Below the pieces are notes generated by a model. That model did not search any database. It saw only the letters and a program-made list of their open reading frames with translations, and was not told the origin of the DNA. This document shows, piece by piece, positions 1-7,923 of a stretch of DNA of 64,000 bases. The first letter of the stretch is position 1, and each line of letters starts with the position of its first letter. The stretch is from Butyricicoccus pullicaecorum DSM 23266 (GTDB lineage: Bacteria; Bacillota; Clostridia; Oscillospirales; Butyricicoccaceae), in contig NZ_FUXW01000001.1 of NCBI RefSeq assembly GCF_900167005.1, forward strand, positions 1-64,000, read 5' to 3'. The position numbers and the translations under genes were made by a program.

Positions 1-1014
1 CCTGACCGTACAAAACCTTTACTTGGCTCGCAGTCGTTCCCCAAAGTATATTGTCACAACGCAGTCCCAGCACAACCGGGAGCGCCGGACAGTTCGCACC
101 CGCTGTGCGGAGCTCGTACATTCTCACCCTGTCGGCGGCTGAAATGTACATCTGACGGAAAGGGAAAACGGGGTCACAAAGGGACGAGAGCGCGCCTTAA
201 AATACGCCGTAGGCGTGCGTGCTCGAGGTGAGCGGCGGTACGCGATTTTCGAGCGTACCGTAAAAAATATTCCGGTGGAATATTTTTTAGCGATGGAGGC
301 AAACCGTAGGTTGTCCATCCTTTGGCCTTCGTTCTCCTTCTAAGGAGCCTTGCGGAATCAGAAAATACCCCGGTGGGGTATTTTCCCGTAAGGCTGTGGC
401 CGACTCGTTCGGCCAAGTCATGAACGGAGAACGGGGGTGCGGCGTCAGCCGCTATGGGAAAAACGCTTTAGGCGTTTTTCATGAGCGCGCTTTGCGCGCA
501 AAGAGTCTTGCTCGCTGCGGCGAGCGCTAAAAATTAAATTTTAGTTGATTTTCCCCTGCGGGGGACGGGAAAATCAAAAAAGGGGATTTCGGACTCTGCG
601 GAGTCCGACTCAGGGCGCTGCCCTAAGAACCCGCAGCCTTTCGAGAAAGGCTGGCGAAAGCTTTAGTTCGCCTGCGGGCGGAAGTCCTTTGGGACAAAGC
701 GCAAGCAGGCCGGAGCATCCGGTCGGCGAATCTTAATTCTCGGCATGGTACAATGCCCCAAAACGCGATCATTGCTCTCTGACCGCTTCCGCCTGCTGAC
801 ATAAAACTGACACGCGCTGCAAGTCGGCAAAACACATCCTCCTAACCGGTAAAACAAGTCTTTTTACTGATTATATGCGTCTGACATCGATGTCGCAAGG
901 TCTGTGTGAAAAAATAAAGCAATAAATTGTGAGAAATCGGGATGTACATTTGATGAACGGGCTGATACAATAAAATAAAGATGGACAGCAGTTCATAGAA
1001 GGTGGCGGATTGAT
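1..1014. other. gene-free hairpin-rich intergenic region
   Basis: I see no convincing gene here; the small open frames lack ribosome-binding sites and overlap one another. The DNA is a chain of short perfect hairpins. Two of them share the loop GGT but have different stems (262-288, stem AAAAAATATTCC; 361-385, stem GAAAATACCCC). Others are at 398-414 (GGCCGA/TCGGCC), 684-695 and 710-722 (CCGGA-GCA-TCCGG). Positions 458-680 match the repeat family listed separately. From about 735 to 1014 the sequence is ordinary intergenic DNA leading to the next gene. Confidence 0.6.
458..680 (+). repeat. multi-hairpin repeat, copy A
   Basis: A run of hairpins in fixed order: GAAAAACGC/GCGTTTTTC (458-480), GCGCGC-TTT-GCGCGC (485-499), GCTCGC/GCGAGC (510-525), GATTTTCCC/GGGAAAATC (547-575), a GGGGA spacer, CGGACTC/GAGTCCG (590-607), AGGGC/GCCCT (612-624), the linker AGAACCCGC, AGCCTTT/AAAGGCT (635-652) and CGCC/GGCG (669-680). 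The same series recurs at 19919-20117 (reverse) and partly at 20135-20264. Stem bases differ between copies but stay complementary. This is seen directly; function is unknown. Confidence 0.75.
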
Positions 1015-1554
1015 ATGACAATTTTGAAAGATCACAAAGGACATATTGCGCAGGCGCTGCTGATGGTAATTTTAATTGCCATACCGCTGTTTTATTTCAG
1101 TCAAAAGGTACATGATATACGAAGTGACTATTACACCGAGCGTATGACTGCGATTTCCGAGAAAATCGGGGGCGAATTGGAGCGCCAGGTCATCTGGGAA
1201 GACAGTAAGGACGAGAACCAGTCGAGCATCATGTACACGGCGTACTATTACCCGCAGGCGCTGTCGGTTGTCTGCCGTACCACGCCGGTCATCTATGTGC
1301 GTGATCAGAATACCCCGCCCGGTGCGGCTTTTCTGGTGTCGGATAGTGGGACGATCTATCCCGCAACCGTAGTCGAGGATACCGAGTACAACGCAACGCT
1401 GCTCATCTTCGAAGATGTCCCCTCAGAGTTTGTCAATCATCTGGCTTATTTGGATATTGTTCCCTCGCAGGAAGTGCCGGAAAATGGAGTTTATAACCCG
1501 AGCCAGGTAATCGAGGATCGCATCCGATACAGTCTGCAAGGCGAAAAGGCGTAA
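1015..1554 (+). CDS. membrane-anchored hypothetical protein
   Basis: A 179-residue protein that I do not recognise. Residues about 11-29 form one hydrophobic segment (ALLMVILIAIPLFYF), preceded by a short Lys/His-rich head, so a single-pass N-terminal anchor with the rest outside the cell is likely. The remainder is acidic and soluble, rich in Tyr, Glu and Val, with one clear Cys. ATG start with AAGGTGG upstream. It stands alone between the hairpin-rich region and guaB, so context gives no function. Confidence 0.6.
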   Translation: MTILKDHKGHIAQALLMVILIAIPLFYFSQKVHDIRSDYYTERMTAISEKIGGELERQVIWEDSKDENQSSIMYTAYYYPQALSVVCRTTPVIYVRDQNTPPGAAFLVSDSGTIYPATVVEDTEYNATLLIFEDVPSEFVNHLAYLDIVPSQEVPENGVYNPSQVIEDRIRYSLQGEKA

Positions 1555-1648
1555 GCAAACGGTCGGATTTTTGTTTGGTTGAATGCCCAACGGCGTTTTG
1601 CATAGCCTGACAGGGCGCTTTCACCCGCAAATTTTGACAAAACGCGGG

Positions 1649-1677
1649 TTTACTTTGGATGTACAAAACGGTATAAT
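1649..1677 (+). promoter_or_regulatory. promoter of guaB
   Basis: A TTTACT -35 (1649-1654), 17-bp spacer and perfect TATAAT -10 (1672-1677), 46 bp upstream of the guaB start. Confidence 0.6.
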
Positions 1678-1722
1678 GATACATAACAAAAATCAGCAAT
1701 ATGCGGTAAAGGAGAAGACATT

Positions 1723-3231
1723 ATGGCGTATTATTTTTCCGAACCCTCTCGTACGTTCAGCGAGTACCTGTTGGTACCGGGATATTCCTCCTCTGAGTGC
1801 GTACCGGCAAACGTAAGTCTGCGCACGCCGATCGTAAAGTTTAAGAAAGGCGAGCAGTCCGCACTGTATGCGAACATCCCGCTGGTCTCTGCGATCATGC
1901 AGGCAGTTTCCGATGACAAGATGGCAATCGCACTGGCACGAGAAGGCGGTATTTCCTTTATCTACGGCTCGCAGTCGGTTGAGAGCGAAGCCGCAATGGT
2001 AGCACGCGTCAAGGCGTACAAGGCTGGCTTTATCGTTTCTGACTCCAACATCAAGCCCGACCAGACCCTGGCAGACATTCTGGCACTGAAGAAGAAGACC
2101 GGTCACTCGACCGTCGCAGTTACCGACGACGGCACCGCAACCGGCAAGCTGCTCGGCATTGTAACCAGCCGTGACTACCGCATCTCTCGTATGTCCACCG
2201 AGGAAAAGGTTGAGAGCTTCATGACGCCGTTTGAAAAGCTCATTACGGCGCCGGCAGACACCACCCTCAAGGAAGCAAACAATATCATCTGGGATCATAA
2301 GCTCAACTCCCTGCCGCTGGTAGACGAGAATCAGCATCTGGTATACATGGTATTCCGTAAGGACTATGATTCTCATAAGGAAAATGCGCTCGAGCTGCTC
2401 GACAAGGACAAGCGCTACATCGTTGGCGCGGGTATCAACACCCGTGACTACGCTGAGCGTGTACCGGCACTGGTCGAGGCTGGCGCTGACGTACTATGCA
2501 TCGACTCTTCGGAAGGCTTCTCTGAGTGGCAGTCTCGCACCATCGCATGGATTCGCGAGCACTACGGCGACACCGTAAAGGTCGGTGCAGGCAACGTCGT
2601 TGACCGCGAGGGCTTCCGCTTCCTGGCAGAGGCTGGCGCAGACTTCGTCAAGATCGGTATCGGCGGCGGCTCCATCTGCATCACCCGTGAGCAGAAGGGT
2701 ATCGGCCGTGGCCAGGCAACCGCAGTCATCGAGGTTGCAGCAGCACGCGACGAGTACTACAAGGAGACCGGTATCTATATCCCGATCTGCTCGGACGGCG
2801 GTATCGTACACGACTACCATGTCACCCTGGCGCTGGCAATGGGTGCAGACTTCATCATGCTCGGCCGTTACTTCTCCCGTTTCGACGAGTCGCCCACCAA
2901 CAAGGTCAACATTGGCGGCACCTTCATGAAGGAGTACTGGGGCGAAGGCTCGGCACGTGCGCGCAACTGGCAGCGTTACGATCTGGGCGGCGCGCAGAAG
3001 CTGTCCTTCGAGGAGGGCGTTGACTCCTATGTACCGTATGCCGGCTCGCTGAAGGATAACGTCACCCTGACGCTCAACAAGGTTCGCTCGACCATGTGCA
3101 ACTGTGGCGCGCTGACCATCTCCGAGCTGCAGGAGAAGGCAAAGATCACGCTGGTTTCCGCGACCTCGATCGTCGAGGGCGGCGCACACGACGTCGTACT
3201 CAAGGATACCGCAGTTTCGGCACACAAGTAA
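1723..3231 (+). CDS. guaB: IMP dehydrogenase
   Basis: Converts IMP to XMP with NAD+, the committed step of GMP synthesis in the cytosol. The 502-residue length fits the family. The TIM-barrel catalytic domain is split by a CBS pair at roughly residues 95-220. The catalytic loop reads GSICITRE, with the nucleophilic Cys, and the phosphate-binding segment [10 protein letters not shown] and the later [11 protein letters not shown] follow in normal order. The ATG is preceded by GGAGAAG. It is a single-gene unit with its own promoter and a strong terminator. Confidence 0.95.
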   Translation: MAYYFSEPSRTFSEYLLVPGYSSSECVPANVSLRTPIVKFKKGEQSALYANIPLVSAIMQAVSDDKMAIALAREGGISFIYGSQSVESEAAMVARVKAYKAGFIVSDSNIKPDQTLADILALKKKTGHSTVAVTDDGTATGKLLGIVTSRDYRISRMSTEEKVESFMTPFEKLITAPADTTLKEANNIIWDHKLNSLPLVDENQHLVYMVFRKDYDSHKENALELLDKDKRYIVGAGINTRDYAERVPALVEAGADVLCIDSSEGFSEWQSRTIAWIREHYGDTVKVGAGNVVDREGFRFLAEAGADFVKIGIGGGSICITREQKGIGRGQATAVIEVAAARDEYYKETGIYIPICSDGGIVHDYHVTLALAMGADFIMLGRYFSRFDESPTNKVNIGGTFMKEYWGEGSARARNWQRYDLGGAQKLSFEEGVDSYVPYAGSLKDNVTLTLNKVRSTMCNCGALTISELQEKAKITLVSATSIVEGGAHDVVLKDTAVSAHK

Positions 3232-3253
3232 GACTGACGCTCGATGCGTCTGA

Positions 3254-3285
3254 AAAAAACCCGCTCTTGTCTGAGCGGGTTTTTC
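3254..3285 (+). terminator. rho-independent terminator after guaB
   Basis: Hairpin CCCGCTC/GAGCGGG with a 6-base loop, flanked by an A-run and followed by five T. Confidence 0.85.
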
Positions 3286-3309
3286 TTTGTGCTTGCAGGC
3301 AGACATATC

Positions 3310-3338
3310 TTGCCAGTTTGAGGCGAATATGATACGAT
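3310..3338 (+). promoter_or_regulatory. probable promoter of ClC gene
   Basis: TTGCCA, 17-bp spacer, TACGAT, about 85 bp before the ClC start. Confidence 0.4.
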
Positions 3339-3422
3339 GAAAGCACAAGATATGCCGGGAAAAGACCGACGGCGGGGGAAATCGCGACAGCCGGGACGGT
3401 CGGAAGAGAGGGGGCGCACAGA

Positions 3423-4736
3423 ATGGATGAAATGGATGAACAGGTAGAGCAGAACGAACAGCAGACAGGACTCTGGAAGCAGATGACCGACGGCGTTTCC
3501 CATCGTACCGTGCGGAATGCATGGACTTTTATACGATGGATCTTTTTTTCGTGCCTGATTGGTGTCGTGGTCGGCGTGGTCGGTGTGGGATTTCACCACG
3601 CGATTGCGGTCGTGACCGAGTGGCGCGGAGAATATCCTTATATTCTGTTTGGATTGCCGGTCATCGGCCTTTTCATTGTATGGATGTATCGCGCGTGCGA
3701 CATGGCGCGCGACGGAGGCACTAATCTGGTGCTCATTTCGGTGCGCGATAATGCGCCCATTCGGCTGCGCACCGCACCGCTCATCATCATTGCAACCGTG
3801 CTTACCCATCTGTTCGGCGGTTCGTCCGGCCGAGAGGGTGCAGCGCTCCAGCTGGGCAGCTCAATTTCGGCCTCGGTTGGCCGTCTGATGCGTCTGGACG
3901 ACAAGGACGAGCGTGTGTTCAAGATGTGCGGCATGGCGGCAGGTTTTTCCGCTCTGTTTGGTACACCGCTGGCGGCAGCCGTGTTTGCCATGGAAGTCGT
4001 GAGCGTGGGCGTCATGTACTACGCGGCGATGTTCCCATGCCTGCTGGCCTCTCTGGTTGCCCTGATGACCGCGCGTGCGCTGGGCGGCGTGCCCGAAGCG
4101 TTTCTGGTCTACGGCATTCCGCAGCTGACCCCGCTGGCACTCGGTCAGGTCATCGTGCTCGGCCTGCTGTGCGCACTGGTCGCGGTGCTGTTTTGTAAGG
4201 TGTTCGGCATCATTCAGCGTCTGTATGCGCGTTATCTGCCCCATCCTTACGTGCGTGTATTCGTGGGCGGCTGCATCGTGGTCGTGCTCACGCTGCTGCT
4301 CGGCACACGGGATTACAACGGTGCGGGCATGCAGGTGATCTGGCGTGCGTTCACCGGCTACGCGCACCCGGCGGCATTCTTGATTAAGATGGTGCTGACC
4401 GCACTGACGCTGGGTGCGGGCTTTAAGGGCGGCGAGATCGTTCCGGCGTTCTTTGTCGGATCGACCTTCGGATGCTATTATGGTGGTTTTCTCGGCCTGT
4501 CCGGCTCGTTTGCAGCCGGTGTGGGTATGGTCGCCGTGTTCTGCGGCGTGACCAACTGCCCGCTGACCTCCATTTTGCTGGCCTATGAGCTGTTCGGCGG
4601 CGACGGTCTGCTGCTGTTTGCGCTGGGCTGCGCAGTGTCGTACATGTTCTCCGGTTACTCCGGACTGTACAGCGCACAGAAGATCATGTACTCCAAGCTG
4701 CGTCCCGAGTTCATCGCGCGTCAATCGGGCGAATAA
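3423..4736 (+). CDS. ClC-family chloride channel/transporter
   Basis: A 437-residue polytopic membrane protein of the voltage-gated chloride channel fold, expected to move chloride or fluoride across the cytoplasmic membrane. The GREG ion-binding motif is present as GSSGREGAALQLG near residue 137, and about ten further hydrophobic segments follow, including the late GFKGGEIVPAFFVGS helix (the second anion-site motif). There is no C-terminal CBS domain. The start chosen lies after GAGAGGGGG. Family members with this variant GREG(A) sequence are often of unknown ion preference; fluoride/proton antiport is possible but not shown. Confidence 0.85.
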   Translation: MDEMDEQVEQNEQQTGLWKQMTDGVSHRTVRNAWTFIRWIFFSCLIGVVVGVVGVGFHHAIAVVTEWRGEYPYILFGLPVIGLFIVWMYRACDMARDGGTNLVLISVRDNAPIRLRTAPLIIIATVLTHLFGGSSGREGAALQLGSSISASVGRLMRLDDKDERVFKMCGMAAGFSALFGTPLAAAVFAMEVVSVGVMYYAAMFPCLLASLVALMTARALGGVPEAFLVYGIPQLTPLALGQVIVLGLLCALVAVLFCKVFGIIQRLYARYLPHPYVRVFVGGCIVVVLTLLLGTRDYNGAGMQVIWRAFTGYAHPAAFLIKMVLTALTLGAGFKGGEIVPAFFVGSTFGCYYGGFLGLSGSFAAGVGMVAVFCGVTNCPLTSILLAYELFGGDGLLLFALGCAVSYMFSGYSGLYSAQKIMYSKLRPEFIARQSGE

Positions 4737-4781
4737 GATCGAACCTTGACAAAAGAAATCAAAAATTGAGGAAATCCGCCC

Positions 4782-4837
4782 TTGCAAAGCGTCAGCTCGT
4801 CGGGTAGAATAGACATTGCGCCTGTCTGGGGGACAGG
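4782..4837 (+). promoter_or_regulatory. promoter and leader hairpin of MATE gene
   Basis: TTGCAA (4782-4787), 17-bp spacer, TAGAAT (4805-4810). The transcript would begin just before a small hairpin CCTGTC-TGGGG-GACAGG (4821-4837) in the 5' leader, which has no T-run and so is not a terminator. Confidence 0.5.
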
Positions 4838-4869
4838 TAAACAGTTATATTTCAGAAAGAGGGATTTTT

Positions 4870-6249
4870 TTGCAGTCGCAACAGAAAATGGGCACCATGC
4901 GCATGGGACCGCTCATCTTCAGCATGGCCTTGCCGGCTATGATTTCCATGCTCATCAATGCGCTCTACAATATTGTCGACAGTATTTTCGTCGCACGATA
5001 CTCGGCCAGTGCACTGACCGCCGTTTCTCTGGTCTTTCCGCTTCAGCAGCTGGTCATCGCAATTGCGGTCGGTACCGGTGTCGGTGTCAACTCGCTGATC
5101 GCGCGCTGCCTGGGAGCAAAGGATCAGGAAAAGGCCGACAATGCGGCCGAACACGGCGTGGTACTGTCCATTGTGGGCGGTATCGTGTTTATCCTGCTGG
5201 GATTTTTGGGCAGCCGTCCGTTCCTTGCTGGTTTTACCGAGAATGCAGCCGTCCTTGAACAGGCGGTCAGCTATTCGCACATCGCGGTGGGACTGAGTAT
5301 CTTTGTCATGGTCTCCATCATGTGCGAGAAGATTCAGCAGTCGACCGGTAATATGATCATTCCGATGTGTCAGGGTCTGACCGGTGCGATCGTCAACATC
5401 ATTTTGGACCCGCTGCTCATCTTCGGCATCGGCCCGTTCCCCGAGATGGGCATCCGCGGTGCGGCGCTCGCAACCATCATCGGTCAGGTCGTCGGTATGC
5501 TGATTGGTCTGTGGGGCGTGTTCGTCCATCAGAAGGTACTCGCGCTGCGTATGCGCGGCTGGAAGCCCAATCTGCGCATGATCGGTGCAATTTATCAGGT
5601 TGGTCTGCCCGGTATCATCATGCAGAGTTTGTCCTCGGTACTGACGGCAGGCATGAACGCCATCCTGATTCAGTTCTCCGAGACTGCAGTTACCATTCTG
5701 GGCGTTTACTTTAAGCTGCAAACCTTTATTTTCATGCCGGTCTTTGGACTCAATCAGGGTGCACTGCCGGTTATGGGCTACAACTTCGGCGCACGCGACC
5801 GACATCGTCTGCTCAGCGCCTATCGCATTACCCTGATCTCGGCACTGGTCATTCTGGGCGTGGGCACGGTCATTTTCCAGATTTTCCCTGCGCAGATGAT
5901 TATGCTCTTTACCCCGGCGAATGACCCGGCAGCAACTGCGGACATGCTGGAGACCGGCATTCCCGCGCTGCGCATCATCAGCCTGTCCTTTCTTGGTGCG
6001 GGCTTCGGCATCATCAATTCGACTGTCTTTCAGGCGATCGGCCACGGTCTGGCGTCGCTCGTCGTCTCGTTCTGCCGTCAGCTGTGCATCATTCTGCCGG
6101 TTGCAGCCCTGCTCGGCTACTTCTTCGGTCTGGGTGCGACTTGGTATGCCTTCCCGTTTGCCGAGTACATCGCGGTTGTGATTTCCTACGCGGTACTGGC
6201 TCGAATCTATCAAAAGGAAATCAAAAATTTAGCGCCCAAGGCGCAGTAA
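4870..6249 (+). CDS. MATE-family efflux transporter
   Basis: A 459-residue, 12-helix sodium- or proton-coupled multidrug/toxin exporter in the cytoplasmic membrane. The N-terminus GPLIFSMALPAMISM and the repeated two-bundle layout (second half from about residue 235, GLPGIIMQSLSSV) are typical of MATE proteins. I chose TTG at 4870, which lies six bases after AGAGGG; an upstream in-frame ATG at 4816 has no ribosome-binding site and falls in the leader hairpin. The substrate cannot be read from the sequence. It is followed after 13 bp by plsC, so the two are probably co-transcribed. Confidence 0.88.
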   Translation: MQSQQKMGTMRMGPLIFSMALPAMISMLINALYNIVDSIFVARYSASALTAVSLVFPLQQLVIAIAVGTGVGVNSLIARCLGAKDQEKADNAAEHGVVLSIVGGIVFILLGFLGSRPFLAGFTENAAVLEQAVSYSHIAVGLSIFVMVSIMCEKIQQSTGNMIIPMCQGLTGAIVNIILDPLLIFGIGPFPEMGIRGAALATIIGQVVGMLIGLWGVFVHQKVLALRMRGWKPNLRMIGAIYQVGLPGIIMQSLSSVLTAGMNAILIQFSETAVTILGVYFKLQTFIFMPVFGLNQGALPVMGYNFGARDRHRLLSAYRITLISALVILGVGTVIFQIFPAQMIMLFTPANDPAATADMLETGIPALRIISLSFLGAGFGIINSTVFQAIGHGLASLVVSFCRQLCIILPVAALLGYFFGLGATWYAFPFAEYIAVVISYAVLARIYQKEIKNLAPKAQ

Positions 6250-6262
6250 GGAAGCAAAAACC

Positions 6263-6973
6263 ATGCGGACTGTGATCTGGTTTGTGTATTTTTGGCTGTA
6301 TTTGCTGGCTGCAATTCCGGTCAGCGGCTATATTTGGTGGCTGGAGAAGCGCGGACGGAATGCCCACGCCGACGAGCTGGTGCAGGGCATTGTCCGGCGC
6401 TGGGCGCGGCGACTGCTGCGGCTGGCCGGGGCAAAGGTCGAGGTCACCGGACAGGATAACCTGCCCGACGAACCGGCGGTCTACGTCGCCAACCATCAGG
6501 GAAACTTTGACATTCCCATCCTGCTGACCGTTCTGCACGAACCGCACGGACTGATTGCCAAACAGGAGCTTGCAAAGCTGCCCTTTGTACGCGCCTGGAT
6601 GCGCCATCTGCACTGCCTGTTCGTCGACCGCTCGTCACCCCGAGCGGGTGCACAGGTCATTGTGGACGGGGAACGCCTGCTCGAGAGCGGACGCAGCGTG
6701 TCCATCTTTCCCGAGGGCACACGCTCGCGCGGCGGCCCGATGCACAGGTTTCAGGGCGGTGCCTTCCGCATTGCCACCCGTGCCGGTGCGCCCATCGTAC
6801 CGGTCACCATTGACGGTTCCTATCGCCTGATGGAGGCGCAGGGCTTCTGGATTCGTCCGGCGACCGTGCGCGTCACCATCCATCCGCCCGTTCCGACCGC
6901 CGATCTGAGCCGGGAACAGGTGCGCAGCCTGCCCGATCAGGTGCATGATACCATCGTATCGGTTCTGCCGTAA
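6263..6973 (+). CDS. plsC: 1-acyl-sn-glycerol-3-phosphate acyltransferase
   Basis: Adds the second acyl chain to lysophosphatidic acid, giving phosphatidic acid for membrane lipid synthesis. The 236-residue protein has an N-terminal hydrophobic anchor (residues 5-25), the catalytic NHQGNFD (Hx4D) motif near residue 78 and the substrate-binding FPEGTRSRGGP motif near residue 150. AAGGAAG precedes the ATG. It is probably transcribed with the upstream MATE gene; there is no terminator between them. Confidence 0.9.
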   Translation: MRTVIWFVYFWLYLLAAIPVSGYIWWLEKRGRNAHADELVQGIVRRWARRLLRLAGAKVEVTGQDNLPDEPAVYVANHQGNFDIPILLTVLHEPHGLIAKQELAKLPFVRAWMRHLHCLFVDRSSPRAGAQVIVDGERLLESGRSVSIFPEGTRSRGGPMHRFQGGAFRIATRAGAPIVPVTIDGSYRLMEAQGFWIRPATVRVTIHPPVPTADLSREQVRSLPDQVHDTIVSVLP

Positions 6974-6981
6974 AAAATCGA

Positions 6982-7010
6982 TTGTCATTTTGCACGCGGC
7001 GAATTATAAT
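6982..7010 (+). promoter_or_regulatory. promoter of luxS
   Basis: TTGTCA, 17-bp spacer, TATAAT, ending 38 bp before luxS. Confidence 0.65.
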
Positions 7011-7048
7011 ACAATCAGAACGCAAATCAGCAAAGGAGCGTATTCATT

Positions 7049-7507
7049 ATGAAGCGAATCGCAAGTTTTGAGGTCAATCACGACCTGCTGACCCCGGGCA
7101 TGTACACCTCGCGCATCGACGGGGACATTACCACCTACGACGTGCGCATGGTCACCCCGAATGGCGGCGTGTACCTCGAGCCCGCAGCATCCCACACCTT
7201 TGAGCATCTGTTTGCCACTTACGTGCGCAACTCGGATTTTGCCGATCAGATCATCTACGCAGGCCCGATGGGCTGCCAGACCGGCTTCTACTTCCTCGTG
7301 CGCGACATGAAGCCGTCGGACGCCATCCGTCTGGTGCAGGAAACCATGGACTTTGTCGTCGATTTCACTGGCGACGTGCCCGGCGTGAGCCGCATTGAGT
7401 GCGGTAACTACCTGCTGCACGACCTGGAAGGCGCTAAGAAGATTGCGCGTTCCATGCAGCCCGTCCTCAAAGGATGGACAGAGGCCGATCTTGTCTACAA
7501 AAAATAA
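7049..7507 (+). CDS. luxS: S-ribosylhomocysteine lyase
   Basis: Cleaves S-ribosylhomocysteine to homocysteine and DPD, the precursor of autoinducer-2, in the activated methyl cycle. The 152-residue protein has the metal-binding HTFEH motif near residue 50, GCQTGFY containing the catalytic Cys near residue 77, and ECGNYLLHDL containing the third metal ligand near residue 117. AAAGGAGC lies upstream of the ATG. It has its own promoter and stands alone, with no pfs or cysteine gene beside it. Confidence 0.95.
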   Translation: MKRIASFEVNHDLLTPGMYTSRIDGDITTYDVRMVTPNGGVYLEPAASHTFEHLFATYVRNSDFADQIIYAGPMGCQTGFYFLVRDMKPSDAIRLVQETMDFVVDFTGDVPGVSRIECGNYLLHDLEGAKKIARSMQPVLKGWTEADLVYKK

Positions 7508-7538
7508 AGTTTTTCCAGCAAAAAAATTCAAATAATGC

Positions 7539-7567
7539 TTGCAATCTCGTGGAAGGTATGATATTAT
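7539..7567 (+). promoter_or_regulatory. promoter of rpmE
   Basis: TTGCAA, 17-bp spacer, TATTAT, 43 bp upstream of rpmE. Confidence 0.6.
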
Positions 7568-7610
7568 ATTTTTACGACTGTAAGGCATAACCGGAAAGAG
7601 GTGAAACAAC

Positions 7611-7814
7611 ATGAAGCAGGGCATCCATCCCGATTATAAGCAGACGACCATTCGTTGCGCTTGCGGCAATGTCATTGAGACTGGCTCCACCAAGGAGAAC
7701 ATCGTCGTTGACGTTTGCTCGAAGTGTCACCCGTTCTTCACCGGTAAGCAGAAGCTGGTAGATACCGGCGGACGTGTTGATCGCTTCAAGAAGCGCTTCA
7801 ATCTGGACAAGTAA
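7611..7814 (+). CDS. rpmE: 50S ribosomal protein L31, zinc type
   Basis: A 67-residue large-subunit ribosomal protein. It begins MKQGIHPDY and keeps the four zinc ligands as CAC near residues 16-18 and CSKC near residues 37-40, so this is the C+ (zinc-binding) form rather than the zinc-starvation paralogue. AGAGGTG precedes the ATG. It has its own promoter and terminator. Confidence 0.96.
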   Translation: MKQGIHPDYKQTTIRCACGNVIETGSTKENIVVDVCSKCHPFFTGKQKLVDTGGRVDRFKKRFNLDK

Positions 7815-7817
7815 TGC

Positions 7818-7853
7818 AAAGCCATCGATTGCGCTCGTGATCGATGGCTTTTC
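7818..7853 (+). terminator. terminator after rpmE
   Basis: AAAGCCATCGAT/ATCGATGGCTTT hairpin with a 10-base loop and T-run. Confidence 0.85.
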
Positions 7854-7868
7854 TATTGCTGAGAACGG

Positions 7869-7906
7869 AAAAAACAGAGAACCCGCCGGGACGCATCCCG
7901 GCGGGC
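7869..7906 (-). terminator. terminator of the S41 peptidase gene
   Basis: CCCGCCGGGA/TCCCGGCGGG hairpin with a CGCA loop. On the minus strand it is followed by a T-rich run (the A-run at 7869-7875). Confidence 0.8.
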
Positions 7907-7923
7907 TTCCAAAACAGTCGAAC

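Noticed and set aside
545-857. Small open frames in the first kilobase
   Set aside because: They overlap hairpin repeats, lack ribosome-binding sites and read differently in each copy of the repeat.
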